A DNA stretch of 64,000 bases from JAIQGF01 sp051006995 (lineage in GTDB: Bacteria > Acidobacteriota > Terriglobia > Terriglobales > Acidobacteriaceae). Location: positions 17,567 through 81,566 of the forward strand of contig JBPCSQ010000015.1 of assembly GCA_051006995.1 (NCBI GenBank), written 5' to 3'. Of this stretch, positions 18,004-27,436 are shown in pieces. Every line of letters starts with the position of its first letter. Positions within the stretch are counted from its first letter, which is position 1. The notes under the pieces are model-generated. The model ran no database searches and was not told where the DNA came from. It saw only the letters and a program-made list of their open reading frames with translations. The translations under genes and the position numbers were made by a program.

Positions 18004-19563
18004 CTACTGGTCTTCGCCGGACTTTTCTTTGTCGTCGGAGGCGCCCTTTTCAAGCTCCTGGCCGAGGTCGCCAAAGGGCCAGATACCGAAGGCCTTTAGC
18101 ATCTTGTCCTGTTTCTTTTCGACCAGCATTTTCGCGGTTTTCTCCGCCGGCCACGGCGTCGCCAGACGTTCGGGGCGGGAGGCAATCCAGTACGAAGTCA
18201 GCGCCACCAAGGTGGCGTCGCGGGTGAGCAGGTCAGGCTGGACATGATCCAAGGTGTCCACCGAAGAGTGGTGCGTGTACTTATACTCCGGCGAATCCTG
18301 GCCCATGTTGATGCCGGGCAGTCCGGCAAGGATGAAAGGACCCGCGTCGGTACCGAAAACCGCGCGGTCATTCACTTTCAAGTCGCCAAAAGCTTTGACT
18401 GAGTCGGCGAATTTCTCGACCACCGGAATGAGGTCCTTGTGGCCGCCGAGATTCAGGCTCACGACCGGACCCTGGCCGTTGTCGAGGATAACGGCGCCGA
18501 GATGATTTGCGATTTCGTTCTGGTGAGCCTTGGTGTAGGCCAGTGATCCGAGCAGGCCTTGCTCCTCGCCGGTGAAAAGCACGAAGCGAATGGTGCGCCT
18601 GGGCTTAAAGCCGCTGGCCTTAATGGCCTCGGCAGCGCCTAAGGTTGTGGCGACGCCGCAGCCGTCGTCGGTGGCACCCTGCGCCAAGTCCCACGAATCG
18701 AGGTGGCCACCGACCACAACCACCTGCTCGGGATACTCGCTGCCGCGAATCTCGCCGACCACGTTGGCGGTCTCGACGGGGCCGCTGGTGACCTGGTTCT
18801 GGACGTTCATCTTCAGGCGCACCGTTTTGTGCTGATCAAGAAAACGCTCCAGCTGGGATTGGTCCTCGGCAGTCATGCTGACGACGGGGATGTCGAAATA
18901 GGTATCGAAACCCATGGCGCCGGTATGCGTCAGGTTCATGCCGGTGGCATGGGAGCCGCCCTGCCCGCCTATGATGGCGAGAGCGTGAGCCGCCCAGGCC
19001 TGCTTCAGAAACTTGCTGTACTTGGCGAAGGTCAACATCGCGTCCTTGGGTTCTTCGCCCTTCTTGACGATGATCAGGATCTTGCCAGCCCAGCTCGCCG
19101 CGTTGTCCCGAACCTCTCCGGCAAGGTCGTTGATGTTCACGGGAACCACTTCGGCCGTGACGCCATTTTTCGGCGTGGAACCGACCCAACCCATGGAAAC
19201 GATATTCAGATTGCGGTGGATGGGCTCCACCAGCTCGGCCGTGGCAGAGCCGCGGGTCCAGCCGCGCGAAAGCATCCACTTCTCGGCGCGCACGTTCTCC
19301 AGGCCGATGGCCTTCATCTTCGCTACGCCCCAGTCAATGGCGCGCGCCGCTTCCGGAGAGCCGGTAACGCGGCCGCCGATGGTGTCGGACAGCTCTTCCA
19401 GATCGTCGTAGGGATGAGCGTCAATCATGCCGTGTCCGGCAATGGCGACCAGAGCCGCCTGCGTGCCATCCGCGTCGGGGCCGGTGGGCGAAGGTGGTTC
19501 GGCGGCTACGCCCAAGGCAGTAAGCGCAAGAAGGCACACGAGCAAGACGAAAAGGCGACGCAT
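18004..19563 (-). CDS. Secreted M28-family metallopeptidase with PA insert
   Basis: 519 residues. Signal peptide (1-21), a protease-associated domain (about 110-250), and an M28 catalytic domain with zinc ligands in VVGGHLDSWD (His, Asp), GATDDGCG (Asp), FTGEEQGLLGS (catalytic Glu pair) and a final His in YTHHSSVDTLDHV. Family members are aminopeptidases or carboxypeptidases with two zinc ions, exported to the periplasm. ATG 19563 has GGGGAG seven bases upstream; GTG 19578 is less likely. The tail is Lys/Glu-rich. Confidence 0.92.
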   Translation of the reverse strand: MRRLFVLLVCLLALTALGVAAEPPSPTGPDADGTQAALVAIAGHGMIDAHPYDDLEELSDTIGGRVTGSPEAARAIDWGVAKMKAIGLENVRAEKWMLSRGWTRGSATAELVEPIHRNLNIVSMGWVGSTPKNGVTAEVVPVNINDLAGEVRDNAASWAGKILIIVKKGEEPKDAMLTFAKYSKFLKQAWAAHALAIIGGQGGSHATGMNLTHTGAMGFDTYFDIPVVSMTAEDQSQLERFLDQHKTVRLKMNVQNQVTSGPVETANVVGEIRGSEYPEQVVVVGGHLDSWDLAQGATDDGCGVATTLGAAEAIKASGFKPRRTIRFVLFTGEEQGLLGSLAYTKAHQNEIANHLGAVILDNGQGPVVSLNLGGHKDLIPVVEKFADSVKAFGDLKVNDRAVFGTDAGPFILAGLPGINMGQDSPEYKYTHHSSVDTLDHVQPDLLTRDATLVALTSYWIASRPERLATPWPAEKTAKMLVEKKQDKMLKAFGIWPFGDLGQELEKGASDDKEKSGEDQ

Positions 19564-19681
19564 AGATGAGCTCCCCACAAGAAAAGCGGAAGGTAAACTG
19601 CCACTAATTTAACACTACGAGAATGCGCTCACCGGGGTTCCCGAATTTCGCTCGGGCGGCTGTGCATGTCATTCGTTCCAA

Positions 19682-19792
19682 CTGATCCGCGCGCACCGCG
19701 TGCAGCCCATCGGTGCGGATCCAGGGGAGATCACCGCTCGGTTCAGCGACCCGGGAGGAAACGTGGTCGGGCTATACCAGCAGCCACAATGA
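19682..19792 (+). pseudogene. C-terminal remnant of a VOC/glyoxalase protein
   Basis: The frame starting at 19682 reads as a fragment ending in ITARFSDPGGNVVGLYQQPQ and a TGA. F-x-DP-x-GN-x-x-GLY is the classic last strand of vicinal-oxygen-chelate (glyoxalase/bleomycin resistance) proteins. The rest of the domain is absent upstream, so it is a decayed 3' end, between the M28 peptidase and glyA. Confidence 0.6.
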
Positions 19793-19821
19793 AAAAGGCC
19801 CGGCCGTGGGCGGCCGGGCTA
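19792..19821 (-). terminator. Terminator of glyA
   Basis: On the minus strand: perfect GCCCGGCCG/CGGCCGGGC stem followed by five Ts (A-run 19792-19796 on plus), 15 bases after the glyA stop. Confidence 0.9.
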
Positions 19822-19836
19822 CATCGTCGAGAAGTG

Positions 19837-21162
19837 CTATCTCGCGCCAGCTTTTTCCTTGGCCATAGCGCGGGCGCGACGCTCCGGATACAGCGGGAAC
19901 GCCTCGCACAGTTGCAGCACATCGCGCTTGATGCGCGTCAGCAATTGTGCGTCGGCGCGATTGTTGAGCGCCTGCGCGATCCAGTGGCCGATCTGGCGCA
20001 TCTCGTTCTCACGCATGCCGCGGGTGGTGAGCGCCGGTGAGCCCAGGCGGATACCACTGGGTTTCATCGGCGGATTGGTGTCGAACGGTATGGCGTTCTT
20101 GTTGACGGTGATGCCGGCCTCGCCGAGCGCTTTTTCGGCTTCGCTGCCCAGCATGCCCTTGCTGAACACGTCCACCAGCATGAGGTGGGTATCGGTGCCG
20201 CCGGAGATGATGCGGAAGCCCTCGTCGCTCAGCGTCTGCGCCAGTGCCTTGGCATTGGCGACGATCTGGCGAGCGTAATCCTTAAAGTCCGGCTGCATCG
20301 CTTCCTCAAAGCAGACCGCTTTGGCGGCGACCATGTGCACCAGCGGGCCACCCTGGTCGCCGGGGAACACGGTCTTATCAATCGCGGCGGCGAGATCTAC
20401 ATCCTTGTCGCCAATTCGCGCCATCTTCTGACAGAGGATCATGCCGGCGCGCGGGCCGCGCAGGGTCTTGTGCGTGGTCGAGGTAACGATCTGGGCGTGC
20501 GGCACGGGCGAGGGATGGACGCCGCCGGCAACCAGGCCGGCGAAGTGCGCCATGTCCACCAGGTAGAGGGCGCCGACCTTGTCGGCAATCTGGCGCATGC
20601 GCGCGAAATCAATGATGCGCGGGTAGGCGGAGCCGCCGCCGATGATCAGCTTGGGACGGTTTTCTTCCGCGAGCTTTTCCAGTGCGTCATAGTCAATCGT
20701 CTCCGTTTCCTTGGTCACGCCGTAGGGGACGATCTTGTAAGTCTTGCCGGAAAAATTCAGGTGATGGCCGTGGGTAAGATGGCCGCCATGCGCGAGGTTC
20801 AGGCCGAGCACCGTATCGCCGGGCTGAATGACGGCGGCGTAGGCCTCCATGTTGGCCGACGAGCCGGAGTGCGGCTGCACGTTGGCATGATCGGCACCGA
20901 AGAGCTTCTTGGCGCGCTCACGTGCCAGGGTCTCCACCACGTCGGTGAACTCGCAGCCGCCGTAGTAGCGCTTGCCGGGATAGCCCTCGGCGTACTTGTT
21001 GGTGAACAGCGATCCCATGGCTTCGAGCACGGCTTCGCTGACGAAGTTCTCGCTGGCGATCAGTTCCAAGCCTTCGTGTTGGCGGCGTTCTTCGTTGGCG
21101 ATGGCGGTGGCAACATCGGGATCCACTTCGAAAAGAGGGCGGGACATGCGATTGGAGTTCAT
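19837..21162 (-). CDS. glyA: Serine hydroxymethyltransferase
   Basis: 441 residues, near full identity in layout with bacterial GlyA. It converts serine and tetrahydrofolate to glycine and methylene-THF with PLP. Seen: the substrate region ELIASENFVS, NVQPHSGSSAN, the PLP Lys in VTSTTHKTLRGPRAG, and GGTDTHLMLVD. ATG 21162 or ATG 21147 (MSRPLFE) could be used. It is apparently a single gene with its own terminator. Confidence 0.98.
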   Translation of the reverse strand: MNSNRMSRPLFEVDPDVATAIANEERRQHEGLELIASENFVSEAVLEAMGSLFTNKYAEGYPGKRYYGGCEFTDVVETLARERAKKLFGADHANVQPHSGSSANMEAYAAVIQPGDTVLGLNLAHGGHLTHGHHLNFSGKTYKIVPYGVTKETETIDYDALEKLAEENRPKLIIGGGSAYPRIIDFARMRQIADKVGALYLVDMAHFAGLVAGGVHPSPVPHAQIVTSTTHKTLRGPRAGMILCQKMARIGDKDVDLAAAIDKTVFPGDQGGPLVHMVAAKAVCFEEAMQPDFKDYARQIVANAKALAQTLSDEGFRIISGGTDTHLMLVDVFSKGMLGSEAEKALGEAGITVNKNAIPFDTNPPMKPSGIRLGSPALTTRGMRENEMRQIGHWIAQALNNRADAQLLTRIKRDVLQLCEAFPLYPERRARAMAKEKAGAR

Positions 21163-21170
21163 AGGAAGCT

Positions 21171-21201
21171 CTCAGCTATCAGCCGTCAGCCTTCAGCCGA
21201 T
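21171..21201. repeat. CAGCC-word repeats upstream of glyA
   Basis: CTCTCAGCTATCAGCCGTCA followed by GCCTTCAGCC: four degenerate copies of a TCAGC(C/T) word. Confidence 0.45.
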
Positions 21202-21252
21202 AACGAACCGGAAAGAATACTCCGCCAAACAACGGTATCCAAGAAGAACGCG

Positions 21253-21726
21253 TCACCCGCGTTTGTACATTCCCGGATCGAAAATCTCCATGTAAGTCGC
21301 GGGATCGGCGAGCGCTCTGAAGCCCATCTTCGCGTAGATGCGCTGGTCGTGGGTGTAGAGCATCCAGCGGCGCAGGCCCTGCAATGCCGGGTGCTGCTGG
21401 ATGGTCTGCATCAGCCATTTGCCGAGACCGCGTCCGCGGTGCGACTCCTCGATGTAGTCGTCGAGAATGAAGGCGAAGGTGGCGTAGTCAGTCACAACAC
21501 GGGCGAAGCCGATCTGCCGGTCGCCTTCGTAAACCCCGAAATTCAGAGAATTCCGGATGGCGAGCGCGAGCGCTTCGCGCGGGATTCCGTCGGTCTCCCA
21601 GCCCGGCCAGTTCGATAAAAATTTATGAATAGCGTTGAGATCGAGGCGCGCGGGATCGGTGCTGATGACGTATGCGCCGTTGACCTGTTCAAAAAATCCT
21701 TGCTGAGGACGTGCTTGCGTTGCCAT
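21253..21726 (-). CDS. GNAT-family N-acetyltransferase
   Basis: 157 residues with the GNAT fold: YEGDRQIGFARVVTD (beta strands), the acetyl-CoA loop in EESHRGRGLGKWLMQTI (R/Q-x-x-G-x-G/A), and the C-terminal YAKMGFRAL strand. Acetyl acceptor unknown. ATG 21726 is chosen because GGAGG lies five bases upstream. Confidence 0.9.
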   Translation of the reverse strand: MATQARPQQGFFEQVNGAYVISTDPARLDLNAIHKFLSNWPGWETDGIPREALALAIRNSLNFGVYEGDRQIGFARVVTDYATFAFILDDYIEESHRGRGLGKWLMQTIQQHPALQGLRRWMLYTHDQRIYAKMGFRALADPATYMEIFDPGMYKRG

Positions 21727-21744
21727 GAGCACCTCCAAGAAGCC

Positions 21745-21826
21745 TGTCGGTCGGTCAGTCTATCAGTCACATTCCAAAAGCCCGACTGCGAGACTGATCG
21801 ACTGACAGACCGATTGACCGATAGAC
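21745..21826. repeat. GTCGGTCAGTC-word inverted repeat
   Basis: GTCGGTCGGTCAGTCTATCA at 21746 is answered by GACTGATCGACTGACAGACC at 21792 as degenerate inverted copies, giving a hairpin between rpiB and the GNAT gene. Confidence 0.7.
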
Positions 21827-21836
21827 CTCCGTCCGT

Positions 21837-22304
21837 TCAGCCGCGTTGATCTGCGGCGATTTTTTCTTCCTTCTCGATCTCGGTGATCTTATCCACACGC
21901 CGCTGGTGCCGGCCTCCGGCGAACTTGGTGCGCAGCCAGGTATCAATGATGCTGTGCGCCTCCTCGTCGGTGAGGGTGCGCGCGCCAAGAGTGAGCACGT
22001 TGGCGTCATTGTGCTCGCGGCTCATCTGCGCTTCATAAACGCCGTGTACGTTAGCCGCGCGAACGCCCGGGACTTTATTCGCGGCGATGGACATGCCAAT
22101 TCCGCTGCCGCAAACCAGGATGCCGCGGTCCACTTTCTTCCCGGCGACCTCTTCACCGACCTTGCGAGCGAAGTCGGGATAATCCACGGAATCGTTCGAG
22201 AGGGTGCCTTTGTCGTCCACCTGCACCCCCTGCTCGGTGAGCCACTGCTTAACTTTTTCCTTCAAGGAGAAGCCGGCATGGTCGGCGCCGAGTGCGATCT
22301 TCAT
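21837..22304 (-). CDS. rpiB: Ribose-5-phosphate isomerase B
   Basis: 155 residues of the RpiB/LacAB family. ALGADHAGFSLKEKV opens the protein, the catalytic Cys lies in ILVCGSGIGMSIAANK, and SREHNDANVLTLGAR is conserved. It interconverts ribose-5-P and ribulose-5-P in the pentose phosphate pathway. The C-terminal EIEKEEKIAADQ tail is longer than in E. coli RpiB. The next gene downstream (GNAT) is separated by a repeat. Confidence 0.95.
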   Translation of the reverse strand: MKIALGADHAGFSLKEKVKQWLTEQGVQVDDKGTLSNDSVDYPDFARKVGEEVAGKKVDRGILVCGSGIGMSIAANKVPGVRAANVHGVYEAQMSREHNDANVLTLGARTLTDEEAHSIIDTWLRTKFAGGRHQRRVDKITEIEKEEKIAADQRG

Positions 22305-22462
22305 GGGAGTTATTGTAGCCCCGAGCCGCGAGCCGCGAGTACCACGTTTTGGAGAGGTGCTGCAGGGGTAGGGCTCGCATCAAGGGGCTTGCGGCTGCTA
22401 CATCTTGCCGAGTATCCGATTTCGTCACATAATTGCGCCCCTCGGACAGAAAAGGAGCAGCC

Positions 22463-23269
22463 ATGGCCACGCCCGTCGCACCCGCCGCGCAACCGCAGCA
22501 ACAGGGTTTCAAGTTCATCAAGTTCGACACCACCACGTTCGCCGCTCGCATCACGCTGAATTACCCGCCCTACAACGTGCTGACGGTGCCGATGATGGTG
22601 GAACTGGCGGAGGCGATCGAGAGCCTGAACGGCCGCGCCGATATCAAGTGCATCGTGCTCGACTCGTCGCAGAAGACGTTTTCGGCCGGTATCTCGGTGG
22701 AGGACTCGCGGCCGGAACGCGTTTTCCAGACGCTGGATGCGTTCAACCGCGTCTTCCAGTCCATCGGAGAGATTTCCAAACCGCTGATCGTGATTGTGAA
22801 CGGACCGGCAATCGGCGCGGGGTCGGAACTGGTGGCGTTCGGCGACATGGTGATTGCCACCACCAACGCGCGCTTCGCACAGCCGGAGGTGAAGATGGGG
22901 ATATTCCCGCCGTTCGCGGCCATCATGCTGCCGGCGCTGATTGGGCCGAAGAAGACCTACGAGCTGATCCTGACCGGCAACCCGCTCACGGCGGAAGAGG
23001 CGCTGGCGATGCGCTTTGTCAACAAAGTCGTGCCGGAGGCTGAACTGGCGAAAACCGTGAATGACGTACTGGCGCGCATCGGAGAATTCAGCGGGCCAGT
23101 GCTGGAAATGACGAAAAAAGTCATCAGCAGCTCGCTGGGCAAGCCTGTGTATGAGGCGATGAAGGAGTCGCAAGACATCTACCTCAACCAGCTCTATGCG
23201 CTGGAGGATGTGGCCGAAGGCCTGCGCGCGGTAGTGGAGAAGAGAAAGCCGGTGTGGAAGAACAAATAG
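22463..23269 (+). CDS. Enoyl-CoA hydratase/isomerase family protein
   Basis: 268 residues with the crotonase fold: NYPPYNVLTVPMM near the N-terminus, the oxyanion-hole strands FSAGISVED and GPAIGAGSELVAFGDMVIA, and PEVKMGIFPPFAAIMLP. The usual catalytic Glu positions appear replaced or moved, so the reaction is uncertain; dienoyl-CoA hydratase-like enzymes look closest. ATG 22463 follows AGGAG. A bidirectional-looking terminator follows at 23313. Confidence 0.88.
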   Translation: MATPVAPAAQPQQQGFKFIKFDTTTFAARITLNYPPYNVLTVPMMVELAEAIESLNGRADIKCIVLDSSQKTFSAGISVEDSRPERVFQTLDAFNRVFQSIGEISKPLIVIVNGPAIGAGSELVAFGDMVIATTNARFAQPEVKMGIFPPFAAIMLPALIGPKKTYELILTGNPLTAEEALAMRFVNKVVPEAELAKTVNDVLARIGEFSGPVLEMTKKVISSSLGKPVYEAMKESQDIYLNQLYALEDVAEGLRAVVEKRKPVWKNK

Positions 23270-23312
23270 CTGCTAGACGCCGGTCTCCAGCACAAGCTAA
23301 GAAAACAAAGAG

Positions 23313-23342
23313 AAAAAAGCGCGTCGTGAGACGCGCTTTTTT
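23313..23342 (+). terminator. Rho-independent terminator (symmetrical)
   Basis: A6-GCGCGTC-GTGA-GACGCGC-T6: a perfect stem with A and T flanks, able to act in both directions between convergent genes. Confidence 0.92.
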
Positions 23343-23475
23343 CTTGCTCTGGGGGAAGGTACGCAGGAAGCGGACCCGAAGGACCGTTGTCCTGATGCGC
23401 AGCAGACTAAGGAAAAACGTACTCTGGTTCAGCAGAATTCTTGTCGTAGCACCAGGGAACTAGGTGGCGGGCACT

Positions 23476-24573
23476 CTACAGCGCGCCGGCGAGAAAGCGG
23501 ACGAGGTGCCAGGCATCGAGGAATTTGTACGGGGTCTCGCCGGTGGTGTAGTGGCCGCAGGGAAGCACCGCGACACGATGATCGAGGTGGCGGCGCGCGA
23601 ATTCGGTGACGATCTGGCGCGAGAACTCCGGCAGGAACGTCAGATCGTAGGTCGCGTATATCACCAGGGACTTCTTCGGAAAGCGGCTGAACTGGTCGAA
23701 GTACGACATCGGGCTGATGGAGAGCCAGGATTTGCGCAGGCTGTCGAGGGTGATTTCCTTCTCCACGCCGGCGCGCACGTGGCGGGTGGACTGGCCCGTC
23801 CAGACCACATCGGCGAAATACGTCGAGGCATGATTGAAGGCGTTCACGCGCAGGCGCTCGTCGTGCGCGCTGGCAATGAACGCATAGCAGGAGCCGAGGC
23901 TGGTGCCGAGAATGCCGAACTGGCGGTAGCCGCGCGATTCCAGCCAGTCGAGGCAGGAACGAACCTCGGCAATCGCCTGGCGCGCAGCGGCAATGGTGCG
24001 GCCGATATTGGCGGAGACCGCGTAGTCGGCGCGCTCCAGTTCGGCCGGCCGGCGAACGTCGTGATAGGGCATGCTCAGACGCAAGGCCGCCACGCCGGCA
24101 AAGTTCAACATGCGGCAGAGCGCGTTGTGGCTGAGTGCGTCGGCGTTCCACTGCGGCAACACGATCACGGCGCGGCGTCCGCGCGCCGGAAACCAGCGCG
24201 CGTTGGCGGTATTGTTCTCCGCGTACGGACTGCTGAACGGCGAGGTGAATTTCAGGAAGTCGCCGACGCCGTGATCTTTTTCTTCGCCGTTGTTACCGCC
24301 GGCCGCATGCAGCTTGACCCGATGCTTCTCGATGCGGAAGTCCGATGGCGTCTGGTAGGAAAAGAACTCGTCGCTGTGCGCGACGATGTGCTCATTCAGG
24401 CGATGAAAAAAACCTTCGAGTTGATCGCCGGCCGCGGGCGCGGAGCCGTTCACGCCCGGCCAGCCGCGTGTCCACTCCACTCCCCAGTCGAACGGGCGCT
24501 CCACGCGATTCGTGTCGCGCGTGGTAAGACGGGTCTCCCAGGAGTGCATCCACTTTTGGTAGCGCTGGCGCAT
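23476..24573 (-). CDS. Alpha/beta hydrolase of unknown substrate
   Basis: 365 residues. An N-terminal part of about 125 residues precedes an alpha/beta hydrolase core: VIVLPQWNA, a long helix, the nucleophile elbow GILGTSLGSCYAF (Ser in GTSLGS), a strand YATYDLTFLP (Asp) and the catalytic His in VLPCGHYTTGETP. The large N-terminal region suggests a specialised family; no signal peptide is seen. It converges on the crotonase gene. Confidence 0.82.
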   Translation of the reverse strand: MRQRYQKWMHSWETRLTTRDTNRVERPFDWGVEWTRGWPGVNGSAPAAGDQLEGFFHRLNEHIVAHSDEFFSYQTPSDFRIEKHRVKLHAAGGNNGEEKDHGVGDFLKFTSPFSSPYAENNTANARWFPARGRRAVIVLPQWNADALSHNALCRMLNFAGVAALRLSMPYHDVRRPAELERADYAVSANIGRTIAAARQAIAEVRSCLDWLESRGYRQFGILGTSLGSCYAFIASAHDERLRVNAFNHASTYFADVVWTGQSTRHVRAGVEKEITLDSLRKSWLSISPMSYFDQFSRFPKKSLVIYATYDLTFLPEFSRQIVTEFARRHLDHRVAVLPCGHYTTGETPYKFLDAWHLVRFLAGAL

Positions 24574-24596
24574 GGATGGAGAAAGAATAACAAGCT

Positions 24597-24635
24597 TTTG
24601 GCTTTGGCTAAGAGCTGAAAGCTAACAGCTAATCG
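24597..24635. repeat. AGCTGAAAGCTAACAGCTAA repeat
   Basis: Degenerate direct copies of an AGCTAA/AGCTGA word between the hydrolase and alr. Confidence 0.4.
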
Positions 24636-24642
24636 CCGGATT

Positions 24643-25785
24643 TCATTCGGTGTACGTCCGCCGTACCCTGGATCCGACACGGCAGAGCACTTCGTAGGGG
24701 ATCGTGCTCTCCAGGCGGGAGTGTTCCCAGGCGTCAATGGAGCAGTCGCCGTCGCTGCCCATGATGGTGACATCATCTCCCATGGCCGCGCCGGGAACGT
24801 CGGTCACGTCCACGACGGTGATGTCCATGGAGATGATGCCGACCATCGGCGCGTAAGTACCGCGCACAATCACGCGTCCGCGCGAAGAGAGATGGCGCGA
24901 GAGGCCATCGGCATAGCCTACCGGCAGCGTGGCCAGCTTGGTGGGACGCGAGGTGACGTAGGCTGCCTTGTAGCCGACCACCTGTCCCTGGCCAACATCT
25001 TTCAACGAGATGATTTTCGTTTTCCACGAGAGCACGTGCTCGACCTGCACGGGCGCTGGAATTTCCGGATCATCTTCGGTGGGCTGGAGGCCGACAGCGT
25101 ACCCGTAGAGCAGCAGGCCGGGGCGGACCATGTTGCGCCACAGCGACGGCCGCCCGCTCACGGCGGCGCTGTTGGCAATGTGGCGGTACTTCGGCGAGAA
25201 GCCGCTCTCGCTGATGAATTTCTCGAATTCCTCGAAGCGGCGCGCCTGGTGCTTGGCGTCCTCCGCGTTCAGCACTTCGGCGGATGCCAGATGGCTGAAC
25301 ACGCCCTCGAGCTCCACCGCCTCGGCTGCGCGCAGACGCTTCAGGAACAGCGGCATGTAATAGTCGGGCACGCCGAGGCGCGCCATGCCGGTGTCAATTT
25401 TGACGTGCACGGGAAACGATCGTGGCGCTGCATTCACTTTCGCCAGCGCAGCTTCCAGTGCGCCAATCTGCCACCATTCCCAGACGGTAGGGGTGAGGCG
25501 GTGGTGCACGACTTCGTTCTGCTCGCCGCGCCAGAACCCGGTCATCAGCAGTACACGGCCGGTGAAGCCGGACTCTCGCACCTTTAATCCTTCTTCGGTC
25601 GAAGTCACGCCCAGCCAGGTGGCGCCGGCATGCTGCAGCGCGCGCGAGCACTCCACGACGCCGTGTCCGTAAGCGTCGGCCTTGACCACGCCGCAAATGG
25701 TGACCTCAGGCCCGACGTGCTTCTGAACAGTTTGGAAATTCTTGCGGAGCGCGCGCAGCGAAATTTCGGCCCAGGTGGGACGCAT
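24643..25785 (-). CDS. alr: Alanine racemase
   Basis: 380 residues. PLP Lys35 lies in VVKADAYGHG, and the substrate-side features include HVKIDTGMARLG, GLLLYGY and LPVGYADGLSR. It makes D-alanine for peptidoglycan. ATG 25785 is used. It stands between the hydrolase and dnaB; the dnaB-alr neighbourhood is common in bacteria. Confidence 0.97.
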   Translation of the reverse strand: MRPTWAEISLRALRKNFQTVQKHVGPEVTICGVVKADAYGHGVVECSRALQHAGATWLGVTSTEEGLKVRESGFTGRVLLMTGFWRGEQNEVVHHRLTPTVWEWWQIGALEAALAKVNAAPRSFPVHVKIDTGMARLGVPDYYMPLFLKRLRAAEAVELEGVFSHLASAEVLNAEDAKHQARRFEEFEKFISESGFSPKYRHIANSAAVSGRPSLWRNMVRPGLLLYGYAVGLQPTEDDPEIPAPVQVEHVLSWKTKIISLKDVGQGQVVGYKAAYVTSRPTKLATLPVGYADGLSRHLSSRGRVIVRGTYAPMVGIISMDITVVDVTDVPGAAMGDDVTIMGSDGDCSIDAWEHSRLESTIPYEVLCRVGSRVRRTYTE

Positions 25786-25787
25786 GG

Positions 25788-25935
25788 ATTTCAGATTGCG
25801 ATTTCAGATTGCCGACTGGTGATTGTAAACGACGATGAACATATGCGGAGTTCCCTAGCGGAGCGAGGGACCTGTTTTATCAGCTAGCCAAGTCGTGGTG
25901 TTTGAAACAGATGCCTCGCTCCGCTCGGCATGACT
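25788..25935. repeat. Two intergenic repeats: GATTTCAGATTG words and a CGCTCCGCTCGGCATGAC hairpin
   Basis: 25788-25825 holds degenerate copies of GATTTCAGATTG. 25846-25935 has perfect 12-base arms AGCGGAGCGAGG (25857-25868) and CCTCGCTCCGCT (25914-25925). The arm resembles the fragment at 4605-4630. Confidence 0.75.
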
Positions 25936-25951
25936 CCATCCACGTGGGAGG

Positions 25952-27319
25952 CTATTCCCCTTCGCCCGCCCGGCTTTCAAATCGCGTGCTGCGCTTGATG
26001 AACGCCAGATCCACTTTGCCGGTGGGGCCGTTGCGTTGCTTGGCGATAATCAACTCTGCGAAGCCTTCGTTCTCCGGCGAGGGGTTGTAGACCTCCTCGC
26101 GGAAGATGAAGGCCACCACGTCGGCGTCCTGCTCGATGGAGCCCGATTCGCGCAGGTCGGCAAGTTGGGGGCGGTGGTCCCCGCTGCGGCTTTCCGGAGC
26201 GCGGCTCAACTGGGAGAGCGCGACCACCGGCACGCGCAACTCTTTGGCCAGCATCTTCAGTCCCCGCGAAATAGCCGACACTTCTTGGGTGCGGTTCTCG
26301 TAGCGCTTGGTGCCACTCGGAGCGCCTGCCATCAACTGAAGGTAGTCCACGATAATCAGGTCGAGGCGGTTGTTCATCTGGTGCTGCAGGCGCCGGGCCT
26401 TGGCGCGCATCTCGCTGACCGTGATGCCGGGCGTGTCGTCAATGAAAACGGGCGCGTCCGCCAGGCGCCCGAGCGATTCGACGAGCTTGGTGTAATCCTC
26501 GCGCGCCAGGAAGCCGGTGCGCAGCTTGTGCGAGTCCACGCGGGCGTTGGAGCACAGCAGGCGCAGCAGCAGCGCCTCGCGCGACATTTCCAGCGAGAAG
26601 ACGCCGACCACTTTGTTGTCGTTCACTGCCGCGTTTTCCGCGATGTTGAGCGCAAAGGCGGTTTTGCCCATCGAGGGCCGCGCCGCGATGATGACCAGGT
26701 CGGATTTCTGCAGACCGCTGGTCATGTTGTCGAGATCGGTGAAGTGGGTTTCCAGGCCGGTGACGCGCTGGCCGCGTTCATAGAGCGCGTCAATCGAGCC
26801 GAAGGAGTCACGAACGATGGTCTTAACGTCCTGGAAATCGCGAACAAAGCGGCGTTCGGACAATTCGTAGAGCGCGGACTCGGCGGAAACCAGCACGTCC
26901 TCGGCGGTGTCGGTTTCGTCAATGGCGCGCGCAATGGCGGCGTTGGCGGCGTAAATCAGGCCGCGCAGCAGCGCCTTGTCTTTGACGATGCGGACGTGGT
27001 GTTCAATGCTCGCATATTCCGGAACGGCATCAATCAAAGACGAAAGATAAGGAACCCCGCCGATCGCTTCAATCTCTTTGTGGCGAAGAAGTTCATTAGA
27101 GAGGGTGATCAGATCAGCTACGCGTCCGCTATCAATCAGCTCATGAATGCGGCCGTAGATTCGGCGGTGCGAGTCGAGCGAAAAGTCCTCGGCCTGAAGG
27201 TTCTGCGAGGCAGCTTGGGTGTAGGCGAAATTATCGAGCAGGATGGCGCCGAGGATGGAGCGCTCGGCGTCAACATTGGCGGGCAGCCCGCGCTCGAGAC
27301 TGTAATCGGTAGTGGCCAA
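25952..27319 (-). CDS. dnaB: Replicative DNA helicase DnaB
   Basis: 455 residues. The N-terminal DnaB domain begins LPANVDAERSILGAILLDN. The RecA-like core has Walker A ARPSMGKTAFALNIA, Walker B LIIVDYLQLM, then LSRAPESRSGDHRPQLADLRESGSIEQDAD and FIKRSTRF near the end. It unwinds DNA at the fork and recruits DnaG, also in this window. The only start that keeps the N-terminal domain intact is TTG 27319. Confidence 0.97.
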   Translation of the reverse strand: MATTDYSLERGLPANVDAERSILGAILLDNFAYTQAASQNLQAEDFSLDSHRRIYGRIHELIDSGRVADLITLSNELLRHKEIEAIGGVPYLSSLIDAVPEYASIEHHVRIVKDKALLRGLIYAANAAIARAIDETDTAEDVLVSAESALYELSERRFVRDFQDVKTIVRDSFGSIDALYERGQRVTGLETHFTDLDNMTSGLQKSDLVIIAARPSMGKTAFALNIAENAAVNDNKVVGVFSLEMSREALLLRLLCSNARVDSHKLRTGFLAREDYTKLVESLGRLADAPVFIDDTPGITVSEMRAKARRLQHQMNNRLDLIIVDYLQLMAGAPSGTKRYENRTQEVSAISRGLKMLAKELRVPVVALSQLSRAPESRSGDHRPQLADLRESGSIEQDADVVAFIFREEVYNPSPENEGFAELIIAKQRNGPTGKVDLAFIKRSTRFESRAGEGE

Positions 27320-27436
27320 GGATCCGCCGGGTAAGTAGCTAGTCAGAAATATAGGCGAAGCGGGGGAAAAGACAAGGTGAATAATCGGTAATCAGCGGTG
27401 GAAAAGCGGGAAGTTGGCAAGGCCGCGTGCGTGGCT

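Noticed and set aside
19666..20040. 124-residue plus-strand frame upstream of and inside glyA
   Set aside because: It runs through the glyA terminator and coding region antisense; the only meaningful signal is the VOC fragment in another frame.
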